A DNA stretch of 64,000 bases from Desulfosporosinus acidiphilus SJ4 (GCF_000255115.2 NC_018068.1:2017977-2081976), one strand, 5' to 3'. Shown: positions 44,331 to 53,395, counted from the stretch's first letter. The notes: generated by a model from the letters alone, not told the origin. Program-made: numbers and translations.

Positions 44331-44855
44331 ATGACTGATTATCGAAGATCAGTATTAGAGGCAATTCTACCTCGCATTACATTGAGGCATTCAAAATTAC
44401 TACCCTCTGAAGAAAAGATTGGATGGTTACCAGTCTTACTTTGTCATGAGCCGGATTTATATATGGGTTTAATGGATGATGGCAGTTGGGTATTTGAGGG
44501 AAGAAGTGGTCTACACCTTCTAAGTGAGCCTCGGTCATTTTTTCGCGTTATTGTTCTTCTAGAGCAACCTATAAACGTAATTAAAGAAAAAATAATTGAT
44601 TTTTTTAAGGACTTAGATATAATCATTGATTTTGATGAATTATTTCCTTCTTTTGAGATAGTTAGAGCAGGACTTGAAGAACAACGACCATATTGGTCTG
44701 AGTTAGCCTTTAAGTGGTACGATGAATTAAACCTTGAAAAACAAAAGAAGTTAAAAGACTCTTTAGTGATAGTGGAAAACTCAAGAGTAATTACTCAGAG
44801 CTTACGCTATAGAGCAAGAAAAGAATTAAGAAAACTGAATAGGAGTGAATTTTGA
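44331..44855 (+). CDS. Hypothetical protein (174 aa), cassette-type gene
   Basis: ATG 44331 follows AGGGGGAC at 5-6 nt. The soluble protein has an alpha/beta N-terminal half (LPVLLCHEPDLYMGLMDDGS) and a helical, basic C-terminus (YRARKELRKLNRSEF). I recognise no family. It is bounded by variant boundary motifs near 44262 and 44884. Confidence 0.6.
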   Translation: MTDYRRSVLEAILPRITLRHSKLLPSEEKIGWLPVLLCHEPDLYMGLMDDGSWVFEGRSGLHLLSEPRSFFRVIVLLEQPINVIKEKIIDFFKDLDIIIDFDELFPSFEIVRAGLEEQRPYWSELAFKWYDELNLEKQKKLKDSLVIVENSRVITQSLRYRARKELRKLNRSEF

Positions 44856-44964
44856 GGGCTTGCTGGTTTAACATAATCTGTTTTATCGGACGCAACTTAA
44901 AAAAGAGGTAATTCTTTATTGTTGGATAATAACTTTGTTATTGTACTGAAAGGAGATAACTTCA

Positions 44965-45231
44965 TTGATGAGAAAAAAACAAGCATACATTATTTTTCTA
45001 GTGGTGTTAATTGTCGGATTTGTATTGACATTAAATAGTATTTGGTTAGGCCAAGAGCATGCTAGTAGTATCGTACAACAACAGGGTGGTAGCATAGATA
45101 CCAATACATACGTGGTCTATCTCCAAGAATCGATAAGAATCTTTAATGGATTAGGAATTATATTAATACTAATTGGAGGCTTAGGAGAGGTACTTCTTTT
45201 TACCCGTGGAGATAAATTCGATAAACAATAG
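44965..45231 (+). CDS. Two-helix membrane protein (88 aa), cassette-type gene
   Basis: Two membrane helices (AYIIFLVVLIVGFVLTLNS and LGIILILIGGLGEVLLF) flank an extracytoplasmic loop of about 35 residues. AAAGGAG lies upstream of the TTG/ATG pair at 44965-44970. No family recognised. Two boundary motifs follow within 120 bp of the stop. Confidence 0.6.
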   Translation: MMRKKQAYIIFLVVLIVGFVLTLNSIWLGQEHASSIVQQQGGSIDTNTYVVYLQESIRIFNGLGIILILIGGLGEVLLFTRGDKFDKQ

Positions 45232-45369
45232 CAATCAGCAATACGCGGGTGCTATTGTCATAACCTTCATTATCGGACACAAATAGGATTGTATCGCAAT
45301 TTCCTTCGCTATTACCGAACCTCGCAAATTCCATATTACGATTAGGCTAATAATGGTAAACTGCAGGCC

Positions 45370-46425
45370 GTGTTTGATTACAGACCATCAAATATACGGA
45401 AGGAGTGGGTTCCTATCAAATCGAAGATACCTGAATGGAAGGTTTACTTTGATGGCAACTTTTGGGGACATCATGACCGTGAAAGAGCCGGCAAGGAAGT
45501 TTCTCTCGATAAGCAGTTTGTCTGGGACGATGAAGTCTGGCATATCCCGGCGATTTACACCTGCACTAAGGGTTTGGTTGTGGACTTTTGCAAACAAGTA
45601 CCATCCGAGCGCATTCGTTTCTTTATGGACAAATGGAATCTATCCATTGAGGACGGCGGAAGCAATTTTACCGATGAACAGCGTATGCAGATTGACGCAG
45701 AAAATCCGCTAGCCATCAATATAAATCGGAAAGTTGTCTTGAACGGAACTGTCCTTTCAGGCACTCATAACTGTGGTTTGTCATGGAATCCCTGCTTCCC
45801 AGAGGGCAATTGCACTGAGGCCAAGAACGTGATCCGGCATTATGGCCTTAATCCTGCCTACGGTTGGTCAATCTGGCGTGCCGCTTTTCCATGGGCGAAA
45901 AAACGCAAACCGCAGATCACGACGCTCAGGATAACACTAATGCAGGGGCCTGTTGCTATACCGGGACCGCACTTCCATGTGTCAGCGCCCGGCGAGCGCA
46001 TCGAGTTTACACACCCGATCACTGGCGCACAGCATACGCTGATCGTGCAGGAATATGCGCAGCACGAAATGTCACGTGAGCTTTTTCACAGAAAAAATCA
46101 GGAGTTCCCGACATACTGTATGGTGATGAGCTATACGCTCTCGCCGGACCTGCCTGATGGAGCTTTCACTGTCACTGATTGTCTTCGTTCCGACCAACCT
46201 CGGCAGAAGATCACCAATCCCAATGAGCCGCAGGTATTAACCGGCAATTGCGTAGGTTTCATTGGCGTTGCATATGGATCGCCTGCTATCAATTACGGCG
46301 GTAGAGAACAAAGTAAGGTCCATGTAATCTGTTCCGCACTGCACTTTAAACCGGTTGATGATGTGGAATGGCGCATGGTGTTTCAAGAAAAAAACCGTAA
46401 AGATGTTATGGTAGAGCTGATATAA
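45370..46425 (+). CDS. Hypothetical protein (351 aa), cassette-type gene
   Basis: GTG 45370 begins about 25 bp after a GTTAGGC-type boundary, as cassette genes do, but has no obvious ribosome binding site. The 351-residue protein is rich in Trp, His and Cys (GNFWGHHDRERAGKE, SWNPCFPEGNCTEAKNV, IPGPHFHVSAPGERIEFTHP). The HFHVSAPGE stretch looks like a metal-binding beta-sandwich site. Its GC content is clearly higher than that of its neighbours, pointing to a separate origin. Family not recognised. Confidence 0.6.
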   Translation: MFDYRPSNIRKEWVPIKSKIPEWKVYFDGNFWGHHDRERAGKEVSLDKQFVWDDEVWHIPAIYTCTKGLVVDFCKQVPSERIRFFMDKWNLSIEDGGSNFTDEQRMQIDAENPLAININRKVVLNGTVLSGTHNCGLSWNPCFPEGNCTEAKNVIRHYGLNPAYGWSIWRAAFPWAKKRKPQITTLRITLMQGPVAIPGPHFHVSAPGERIEFTHPITGAQHTLIVQEYAQHEMSRELFHRKNQEFPTYCMVMSYTLSPDLPDGAFTVTDCLRSDQPRQKITNPNEPQVLTGNCVGFIGVAYGSPAINYGGREQSKVHVICSALHFKPVDDVEWRMVFQEKNRKDVMVELI

Positions 46426-46503
46426 AAAGATTAAGAACGGATGTTGAAAGTCCTTCAGTAAATGAATAAGAATAAACACATTGAAAAATGAGGAATGAGT
46501 TAG

Positions 46504-47088
46504 TTGAAAGGACACATATTTTTGCCTTTATTAGTTGTGATTCTTCTTTCAGGGTGTGGAAGTAGACAAGATATAATAGGTTCAAAAGGTACTGCGATGG
46601 TATCTGGTAATCAAACGCAGATTAATACAAGCAATACGAATGTTACTCCGCCTACAGTCAATTCCTTTGAGAATGCAGATAGCGGATATAGCCTTGCATC
46701 ACTAAATATAAAACTGCCATTAAACTGGAAAATTGACAAATCAAATAAAGCCATGTATTTCTTTTTAGATACGAGCGAACAAAATAGGGGCTGGATTTAT
46801 TACCAGAACTACGATGTTAATTTTGGTTTTCAGCAGATCAGACCTAATCACGCCTCTTTAGTTAAACAAGAAAAAATTGATATCCCTTTAGGACACTGCA
46901 GTCTTTATACAATGGATGCTGACAATGGTACAGCTGCTTCTGGTATCACCGGAACGCATTATGATTACTATGCGATTATTAGCATAAAGGACAAAGTCAT
47001 TTATACAATAGAATTTAGCCTGAATGATAAGGAACCTGAAACTAAAAGCCAGTTTATTAAAATCTTAAAAGATCTAAGTATTAAATAA
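46504..47088 (+). CDS. Lipoprotein, hypothetical (194 aa)
   Basis: TTG 46504 (GAGGAATGAG upstream) begins a lipoprotein signal, MKGHIFLPLLVVILLSGCG, with lipobox LLSGC and Cys18. The mature domain has a PsbP/photosystem-like or DUF-type beta fold (YSLASLNIKLPLNWKIDKSN and DKVIYTIEFSLNDKEPETK). It would be anchored outside the membrane. There is no boundary motif between this gene and the one before (78 bp gap), so the two may form one cassette. Confidence 0.7.
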   Translation: MKGHIFLPLLVVILLSGCGSRQDIIGSKGTAMVSGNQTQINTSNTNVTPPTVNSFENADSGYSLASLNIKLPLNWKIDKSNKAMYFFLDTSEQNRGWIYYQNYDVNFGFQQIRPNHASLVKQEKIDIPLGHCSLYTMDADNGTAASGITGTHYDYYAIISIKDKVIYTIEFSLNDKEPETKSQFIKILKDLSIK

Positions 47089-47162
47089 AATATGGCTAAA
47101 AGTTTGAGTTTGATACCTCTAGTTATTCCGAAGAACCGTGTAACTTTGGGCTGAATATTGCG

Positions 47163-47393
47163 GTGGTAGATAGAAGCCACAAATGTAGAAGGTACCGTAT
47201 GCTATATATGTGCAGTAAGTGCGGTGAAACTTTCAAGATAACATTCCTTCAGTACATCCTTGGGCCATGCATATTGGGCCCCAAACTATTAAAGTGCCAC
47301 TACTATGGCAAATGGTCTTTTTGCCCAATAACAACTGATCGATCTTCCAATACTCATATATCCGTTAGGCATTTTGCGGAAAAATCATTTTAA
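47163..47393 (+). CDS. Small zinc-ribbon-like protein, possibly degenerate
   Basis: GTG 47163 lies 16 bp after a boundary core. The product contains YMCSKCGETFKITFLQYI and LKCHYYGKWSFCPI. In relatives the second motif would be CP.CGKWS, so one cysteine pair has become C-H-Y-Y here. The frame runs through the next boundary motif near 47361, so the real end may have been lost. A short Cys-rich protein in origin, perhaps no longer functional. Confidence 0.45.
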   Translation: MVDRSHKCRRYRMLYMCSKCGETFKITFLQYILGPCILGPKLLKCHYYGKWSFCPITTDRSSNTHISVRHFAEKSF

Positions 47394-47445
47394 AGAGACA
47401 AAAAGATTTATAAGAACAAGTAACAAACTAGAGGGGGCGCTTACT

Positions 47446-47778
47446 GTGGCTACCAGTCAATTGACAACATGCAAAACATGTTCGAAAGAAGTGGCAAAGC
47501 AAGCCAGTATATGTCCTTATTGCGGAGCAAAACTTAGAAAGAGCGTCTGGGGGAAAGTTTTAATCCTTCTTGGTGTTTTCCTTGTAATGAGCGTTATATA
47601 TCTCTTTCTTGCACTGCCGATTGATATCAAGTCTACTATTTCAAATGGCTCTTCTTCTACGACCACGGAGAGCATAATCGGAATCAAGTTACCGTCTTAT
47701 TCGTTGATAGTTGTTATTGCTCTCGCTCTAGCATTGTTTGGACTTTCTATATATTTTTATAAACATAACAGAGAATAA
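47446..47778 (+). CDS. Zinc-ribbon membrane protein (110 aa)
   Basis: GTG 47446 has AGAGGGGG about 8 nt upstream; a longer in-frame ATG at 47374 overlaps the boundary motif. The N-terminus is a zinc ribbon (CKTCSKEVAKQASICPYCGA, two CxxC). Two membrane helices follow (VLILLGVFLVMSVIYLFLAL and SLIVVIALALALFGLSIYFY). Such zinc-ribbon membrane proteins are common in Firmicutes and have no defined role. Confidence 0.7.
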   Translation: MATSQLTTCKTCSKEVAKQASICPYCGAKLRKSVWGKVLILLGVFLVMSVIYLFLALPIDIKSTISNGSSSTTTESIIGIKLPSYSLIVVIALALALFGLSIYFYKHNRE

Positions 47779-47960
47779 ATTATCTATAAGAGCTTATCCA
47801 CCCCTTCGTACCTTATTTGGTCGAGGGACTTAACTTTTCACAACGCTCTTTATTGGATCCCAAAAGGGGGATGTAAGTCTAGCCGGAGAGTGTTGGGAGG
47901 GCAATGTATCGGAGTTGATTCGGATCAATTGAGACTGAATTAATGTAATCAAGATGGGAT

Positions 47961-48755
47961 GTGATAACTACGGAATTGATAAGACGTGAAGCTATTCGTA
48001 TAGCACGATTGGCAGGAGATAGAATCAGAGAACTTCGAGAAAACAATCAATATGAAGAATCTTTAAAAGATGGTTATGAGCTTGTAACCACTGCTGATTT
48101 AATCTCTAACGATCTAATTAAAACGGAAATCTCTAAAATATTTCCTGATCACAATTTCGTATCGGAAGAGGATAACGTTCAAAAAGAAATGTCTATTCAG
48201 AATCCTACATGGATTATTGATCCGATTGATGGTACGGTAGGATATGCCAACAATCAATATCAAGTTGCTGTCTCTATCGCTTTTGCAGTCGAAAATGAAG
48301 TAAGGGTCGGGGTAGTATATAATCCTTTTCTTGATGAAATGTTCTATGCTTATAAGAACTTTGGAGCTTTTCTAAATAACAAACTCATAAAAGTAAAAGA
48401 TGTTGATAATTTGAGAGAATGCGTAATTGGCACGGGCTTTCCCCATAAAAGAGACAATATCCGAGATGTTATTGTACTTTTAGAAAATATTTTACCCAAG
48501 GTGAGAGATATTAGGAGATTGGGTTCACCAGCGTTAGACATATGCTGGGTAGCATGTGGGAGAATGCAGGGGTTTTATGAAGGAAAATTGCACCCATGGG
48601 ATGTTGCTGCTGCCAAACTTATTGCTATTGAAGCGGGAGCAAAAACTGGATACTATGGGCAAAGAATAATAGTTCCGGATTGTCTTAACGGAAATAGTAT
48701 CATTGTTTCAAGCCCGGGAGTTTTTGATGAGTTTCAAAAGGTTTTATCTAAATAA
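47961..48755 (+). CDS. Inositol monophosphatase family protein (SuhB-like)
   Basis: A 264-residue phosphatase with all metal-binding motifs: SEEDN, WIIDPIDGTVGYANN and PWDVAAAKLIAIEAGAKTG. It would dephosphorylate inositol phosphates, 3'-phosphoadenosine phosphates or similar small molecules with Mg2+. GTG 47961 is the start. Its metabolic nature makes it an odd neighbour for the small hypothetical genes around it, as expected for a cassette collection. Confidence 0.88.
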   Translation: MITTELIRREAIRIARLAGDRIRELRENNQYEESLKDGYELVTTADLISNDLIKTEISKIFPDHNFVSEEDNVQKEMSIQNPTWIIDPIDGTVGYANNQYQVAVSIAFAVENEVRVGVVYNPFLDEMFYAYKNFGAFLNNKLIKVKDVDNLRECVIGTGFPHKRDNIRDVIVLLENILPKVRDIRRLGSPALDICWVACGRMQGFYEGKLHPWDVAAAKLIAIEAGAKTGYYGQRIIVPDCLNGNSIIVSSPGVFDEFQKVLSK

Positions 48756-48895
48756 ATAGAGATTGTTGTGGATACACATTCCGAACATATTCAGACACCT
48801 AAATCGTCAGTATTCCGTCCACCTTATCCCCCCTCCACCCTGGAATTATTGCATAGAAATATCTTCAGTTAATTGGGAAATGGAAGGATCATAAT

Positions 48896-49325
48896 ATGGA
48901 TTACCAATTGGAAGTTTCGGTTGACTTAACGAATCAAAAGGTTCAATTTGCTGGGATTACTCGATCAAATCCGGCAATTACTATTGACAGCAAACCACCA
49001 TTAGGAGATGGACAAGGTTATACACCTCTTGAATTGCTACTAATAAGCCTAGCATCATGTAGTGGAACTACGATTGTGACGTTGCTTCGAAAGATGAGAA
49101 AGAATAACTTTGGACTTAAGGTTAAGGCAAAGGGTATAAGGCGAGATCAAAATCCAAGTTCACTTTCAAAAGATTTTTCTTGAATATGTAATAAATTCTG
49201 AGAACGTTGAAAGTTCAGAAGTGGAGAATGTGATTAAGCTTACTGAGGAAACATATTGTCCTGTATGGGCAAAGTTAAGAAATAATGTTGAGGAAATACC
49301 GAAATTTCAGATTGTTACTCGATAA
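48896..49325 (+). pseudogene. Frameshifted OsmC-family gene
   Basis: ATG 48896 (GGAAGG upstream) opens MDYQLEVSVDLTNQKV and GYTPLELLLISLASCSGTTI, the OsmC/YhfA pattern with the active Cys in ASCSGTT. The frame ends at 49183. A shift near 49155 restores the family sequence VHFQKIFLEYVINSENVES and EETYCPVWAKL (second active Cys) up to TAA 49325. A single indel therefore breaks a peroxide-type OsmC protein between its two cysteines. Confidence 0.8.
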
Positions 49326-49552
49326 CTACAATATTGCGTCATGTTCAATGTCGGGTCCAAAGCCTGGCAGCTTTCTTCTTGTATATAAAAATCAGTAACT
49401 TAACTTCGCTAAAGACTCATTTAATAAACTTCACAAAATTCATATAGCAGTTATGCTAAAAATGGACAGTTGATGTTGTAGAATAAATTTGGGTTAACTA
49501 ATTATGGCAACGTGATTTCTAACCAAAGGCTTATTTTGGGGGAGGGATATTA

Positions 49553-50461
49553 ATGGTCAGTAGAAATCCTAGTGGCACAGCATTTATGATGGCATTTCTA
49601 CGAGGATTTCACGCAGTTAATGATAATGCAAAAATATTTAATGATCCACTTGCTTATGATTTAATACCCGAGGAAGTTAGGGAAGCATTTAAACAGCATT
49701 TAATTAAATCCGCCGCAGAAATGGCCCCGGAGCTAGCAAAAGAATGTACTAATGCCGAAACCTCGTTACGCCTGGCTGTGAGAATCATGGCTGGTCCCGT
49801 CCTAGCCAGAGCGCGGTTTGTTGAAGAGCGACTTGAAGAAGCCATCCGGAAAGGTATAAGACAATATATAATTCTGGGTGCAGGACTTGATACCTTTGCT
49901 TATCGTCGTCTTGATCTGACAGATCGACTCCAAGTATTCGAGCTTGATTTGCCTTATACGCAAGAAATAAAATGCCAATTATTAGGACGTCTAAACCTTG
50001 AAAAACCGGATTTCCTGCACTATATTCCGGTAGATTTTACTAAAGACAATCTAGCCTCGGCCCTTTCAGAATCTAAATATGATTCAGGTCAAGTGAGTTT
50101 TTTTAGCTGGATGGGAGTGACCCATTACCTGCCAATTGAGTCTGTATTGTCGACTCTCAAGGCTATTATGCGGTTATCAAGTAGCGGTAGCGAGATTGTA
50201 TTCGATTATTACGATAAATCAGCATTTGATCCTGACAAAGGCTCGAATCGTATTAAATATATTATGAAAAATACAAAGACTATTGGAGAGACAATTATCA
50301 CAGGATTTGATCCATCAAAACTTAGTATGGAATTTGCTCTTCTGGGATTACGACTGCTGAATAATTTAGGTCCTGACGAGATACAACAGAAATATTTCAA
50401 GGAATGTAATGAAGGCTACGCAGCAAGTGAACATGTACATTTGGCCCTTGCTACGTGGTAA
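49553..50461 (+). CDS. SAM-dependent methyltransferase (TIGR00027 / LCM-like)
   Basis: A 302-residue class I methyltransferase of the leucine-carboxyl-methyltransferase-like group: QYIILGAGLDTFAYRRLD is the SAM-binding motif I, LQVFELDLPYTQ the acidic second strand, and SFFSWMGVTHYLP the post-II motif. Such enzymes probably modify small molecules or antibiotics; the substrate is not known here. ATG 49553 has GGGGGAGGG 8-9 nt upstream. Boundary motifs occur about 100 bp before its start and 43 bp after its stop. Confidence 0.85.
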   Translation: MVSRNPSGTAFMMAFLRGFHAVNDNAKIFNDPLAYDLIPEEVREAFKQHLIKSAAEMAPELAKECTNAETSLRLAVRIMAGPVLARARFVEERLEEAIRKGIRQYIILGAGLDTFAYRRLDLTDRLQVFELDLPYTQEIKCQLLGRLNLEKPDFLHYIPVDFTKDNLASALSESKYDSGQVSFFSWMGVTHYLPIESVLSTLKAIMRLSSSGSEIVFDYYDKSAFDPDKGSNRIKYIMKNTKTIGETIITGFDPSKLSMEFALLGLRLLNNLGPDEIQQKYFKECNEGYAASEHVHLALATW

Positions 50462-50696
50462 ATTAAGGTCAGGTTATTGATTAGAGTGTATCCGAACTTC
50501 GTAGTAGGCTAATAATGGGTATATGAACGATTAAAGTACTTACAATTTTATATTAACTCATCTAACCTCTCACGTTTTTACATTTTCATATATCAATCAG
50601 GCTAAAAATTAAAAGTTCAGAAAGACCGAAAATACCTAATTTATGTACTTATATACTTTAACTTTATCAGGTTAATCTATTAGAAGGAGGTATCAT

Positions 50697-50993
50697 ATGG
50701 GAGTAACGCCGGATGGATGGAAGAACAAAGGTGGAACTGGAAAACGGTCATGTAATTGTGGGTCATGGAAGCAGCATTGGATTAACGCTTCGGGTAAATC
50801 TTGGCCCTCAAAATGCTCCATTAAAGACTGTTCAAACGATGCAACTTTAGGTGCGCATATTATTAATTCCAGTGTATCAGGAGAACAAATTGTTCCTGCA
50901 TGTGATTCTTGTAATAAGCTAAGCGGCGAATTTTCACTAAAAGTTGGAATTACTCTTATATCTGCAAATAAGCAAAATACATGTGAAAAATAG
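50697..50993 (+). CDS. HNH-like zinc protein (98 aa), cassette-type gene
   Basis: ATG 50697 follows AAGGAGGT at 7 nt. The cysteine pattern CNCGSWKQHW, CSIKDCSNDATLGAHIIN and VPACDSCNK, with a His in the middle, looks like a small treble-clef or degenerate HNH domain. The family is not named by me; function unknown. Directly flanked by boundary motifs near 50602 and 51130. Confidence 0.7.
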   Translation: MGVTPDGWKNKGGTGKRSCNCGSWKQHWINASGKSWPSKCSIKDCSNDATLGAHIINSSVSGEQIVPACDSCNKLSGEFSLKVGITLISANKQNTCEK

Positions 50994-51338
50994 TTTTTAA
51001 AGACTAAATTTGATTAACCTGATGAAGTTTTTTTAATTTGGACGATTTGAGAAAAAAAACTACCTCTGTCAATCAATAATATTACTATAAAGGTGGGAAT
51101 GCTCCCATTCCCATTATCTATAATTACACGTTAGACTAATAATTCAAAGTGAAATGTCTATGATGGGTTAGTAATGGATTGGAAGCGGCAAGAACAAAAA
51201 TGATTTAGATATATAATAAGAAATATTGAAATAAAGAAAGAGAATAGTTCTGTGCTAACTTTAGAGTAATCTCATGGAATAGTTGATTCTAGAAGTATTA
51301 TTTATTTCTTATATATAGTCTTCCGAGAGGAGGAAAGT

Positions 51339-51722
51339 ATGGAGCATTCTATCACATTGGATTTTGTAAAATGTCCTTATTTAAAGAAACAACATATTAT
51401 AAATTTTTACCATGTATTTGAAAGCTATTTAAATAAAGTCGAAAATATCAGCGATTTTAGAAGTAGCAATTCTTTTGAAATAGGACTAGAACGAGAAGAA
51501 TTAAGAACAACTTTTGTTAGTTTTAAAGAATTTAATAATGAGATTTTGGGCAATTCAAAAATTACCTACTTACAAGGATTTTTCATGAGAATAAAGGATA
51601 ATGAGAAGTATATAATTACTTTGTTCTATGGTCCTGGTAGTTTTTTCGTTACTGTTACAGGAGAAAGTAAACTATGGGCTGATGAAACTTCATCAGGAAT
51701 CAGAAAAGCTTTTCATAAATAG
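51339..51722 (+). CDS. Hypothetical protein (127 aa), cassette-type gene
   Basis: ATG 51339 follows GAGGAGG at 6 nt. A soluble alpha/beta protein: SITLDFVKCPYLKKQHIINF, then YIITLFYGPGSFFVTVTGES. No family recognised. The small membrane gene at 51753 follows after 30 bp, probably in the same cassette. Confidence 0.6.
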   Translation: MEHSITLDFVKCPYLKKQHIINFYHVFESYLNKVENISDFRSSNSFEIGLEREELRTTFVSFKEFNNEILGNSKITYLQGFFMRIKDNEKYIITLFYGPGSFFVTVTGESKLWADETSSGIRKAFHK

Positions 51723-51752
51723 GTTCGTAAGAGATCATTTTTGATTAAGAAA

Positions 51753-51884
51753 ATGTCCGAAGATGTTACTAATCAAAAGTTAACTCAAGAGAAAAAAGAA
51801 ATATATAAAGATCCAATGTTCATTGTTGGAGTATTAACCTTAATAGTAACTTCACTGGGAGTTTATCTTGCATATTTTCGATAA
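51753..51884 (+). CDS. Small single-pass membrane protein (43 aa)
   Basis: An ATG at 51753 (an upstream in-frame TTG at 51741 is possible) opens a 43-residue frame: a charged N-terminal half (NQKLTQEKKEIYKDP) and one C-terminal membrane helix (MFIVGVLTLIVTSLGVYLAY). The tail-anchored plan is regular enough to be real, but the binding site is weak. Confidence 0.45.
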   Translation: MSEDVTNQKLTQEKKEIYKDPMFIVGVLTLIVTSLGVYLAYFR

Positions 51885-52220
51885 ATGTGGTATTTCCGAC
51901 GGGTAGCAGATAACACGCGATTCAGGACTAGAAGTATGTGGTTTAGACGTTGTGGGAGCTAAACGTTATATGAATTGACCGCAAAGCTGCATCGTCCTTA
52001 TCCAGACTGTTCATAGTTTGAAGATTATTTATTCTAAGTTCCCATTGGGCTAATAATGATAAGTTCCGATAAACCAGGTCAAGGAACAAAAAGCAGGAAA
52101 CTGCAACGCATTCGAGGATATTGCGAAGCATGGAAAAGTAGGGATATAAACAGGAATTTATGAATGTTCATAATTCATGCAAAAGGCAGATCAAATAAAT
52201 TTGGCAGGAGAAATTTTGAC

Positions 52221-52733
52221 ATGGTTATTTTGCGAACACCACGTTTGTACATGCGGAAAATACAAACAGATGATTATAGGTCTGTCTGCTCAATTTTGCA
52301 GGACATTGATGTCATGTATGCTTGGGAACATGCCTTTTCTGATGATGAAGTAGTGCAGTGGATTGATGAAAATATTATGAGATATTATAGGGACGGCTAT
52401 AGTTACTGGGCAGTAATAGAAAAAGCGTCTGATATGTTAATTGGAGTCACCGGGTTAATTTCTGAACAAGCGGATGATGAAAACTATGTTGGAGTTGGCT
52501 ATATTTATCAAAAATCATATTGGGGAAACGGGTATGCCTTTGAAGCCGCTTCTGCTTGTGTTGACTATGCTTTTAATGTTTTGCATCTAAATGAAATTAC
52601 GGCTCAAATTCGACCGGAGAATACGGCTTCAAGAAAAGTGGCTGAAAGACTTGGTATGTCTATGAAGAAGCAGTTTCTTAGACGTTATAAAAACAAAGAC
52701 ATACCTCATCTTCTTTATAGCCGTACAATATAG
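52221..52733 (+). CDS. GNAT-family N-acetyltransferase (RimJ-like)
   Basis: A 170-residue acetyltransferase. LRTPRLYMRKIQTDDYRSV is the N-terminal RimJ/RimL-type motif, GYIYQKSYWGNGYAFEAA the acetyl-CoA pyrophosphate loop, and RPENTASRKVAERLGM the conserved C-terminal part. It could acetylate protein N-termini or small molecules. ATG 52221 has AGGAG 10 nt upstream, and the longer in-frame start at 52164 has no site. Common in gene cassettes. Confidence 0.85.
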   Translation: MVILRTPRLYMRKIQTDDYRSVCSILQDIDVMYAWEHAFSDDEVVQWIDENIMRYYRDGYSYWAVIEKASDMLIGVTGLISEQADDENYVGVGYIYQKSYWGNGYAFEAASACVDYAFNVLHLNEITAQIRPENTASRKVAERLGMSMKKQFLRRYKNKDIPHLLYSRTI

Positions 52734-52818
52734 CATTGTTTTTGTCACAGTTTATATCAACAATGTGAAGCTACAAATTCCAATTTGTTGAGTTTTGGCG
52801 GAAAAGGGGAGGGAATCT

Positions 52819-53211
52819 ATGGAGGAGATCGCCTTTTGTGGGAATAATTGTACCGCGTGTCCAAGATATACTGCTACTGTGAGTGGCGATATCTTAAGAA
52901 TTAAAGCGGTAGCAGAATTATGGTATCGTCTCGGTTACCGCGATACGATTGTATCGGTCGACGAAATTATGTGTTACGGATGTCCCACCTCAAGTTTTTG
53001 TAGGTATGAAATACAGCAATGTGCTTCTGAAAAGAAAGTGAACAACTGTGGAAGTTGCAAAGAATATCCTTGTTATCTTATGATTAAATGTTTTGAACAG
53101 ACGCAAAAGTACGCCGAGAGCTTAAAGTGGAAATGCACGGAAAAAGAATACCGCTGCTTGGAAATAGCTTTCTTTTCAAAAAAGGAAAACTTGGATAGTG
53201 CTAATAAATGA
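52819..53211 (+). CDS. DUF3795 cysteine-rich protein
   Basis: A 130-residue protein of the DUF3795 type: FCGNNCTACPRYTA, then IMCYGCPTSSFCRYEIQQCA, NNCGSCKEYPCYLM and a late Cys. The many paired cysteines suggest a zinc or iron-sulfur site. Function unknown; the family is common in clostridia. ATG 52819 follows GGGGAGGG at 5-6 nt. The last boundary motif lies 65 bp after its stop. Confidence 0.8.
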   Translation: MEEIAFCGNNCTACPRYTATVSGDILRIKAVAELWYRLGYRDTIVSVDEIMCYGCPTSSFCRYEIQQCASEKKVNNCGSCKEYPCYLMIKCFEQTQKYAESLKWKCTEKEYRCLEIAFFSKKENLDSANK

Positions 53212-53347
53212 ATATGTGTTTTGGCACAGACTTTCGCTGAACTCCCATTAGTTAACTTCACAAAATCCATATCCCCGTTAGGCAAAAATGGGGAAGGTGA
53301 ATGACTTTAATACAGATGTCGAATTCATGGATGTACTGAGTATAAAC

Positions 53348-53380
53348 AAAGTGGACTAGTATCACACTAGCCCACTTTGC
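53348..53380. terminator. Hairpin after the repressor gene
   Basis: CAAAGTGG..CTAG pairs with CTAG..CCACTTTG around a 7-nt loop with one mismatch. It lies just after the minus-strand repressor stop and separates it from the cassette array. Confidence 0.55.
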
Positions 53381-53395
53381 TGTAAAAATAGATGC

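Larger units (their letters stand above)
43665..53300 (+). repeat. Recurring intergenic motif, attC-like cassette boundaries (about 14 copies)
   Basis: A motif of about 30 bp recurs between genes, always in + orientation: CATAT-N(4-5)-GTTAGGCTAATAATGG. Copies of this form have their core near 43692, 45341, 47146, 47361, 49452, 50504, 50602, 51130, 52047 and 53276. A variant CATAACGCTCTTTATCGGACGCAA-like form occurs near 44262, 44884, 45270 and 47848. GTTAGGC equals the GTTRRRY core of integron attC sites. Several copies form a small hairpin (CCAT..ATGG, TAGCA..TGCTA). Nearly every gene boundary in this stretch has one, and none was found inside recognised genes. A full complementary left half is not clear at each site. 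Confidence 0.5.
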
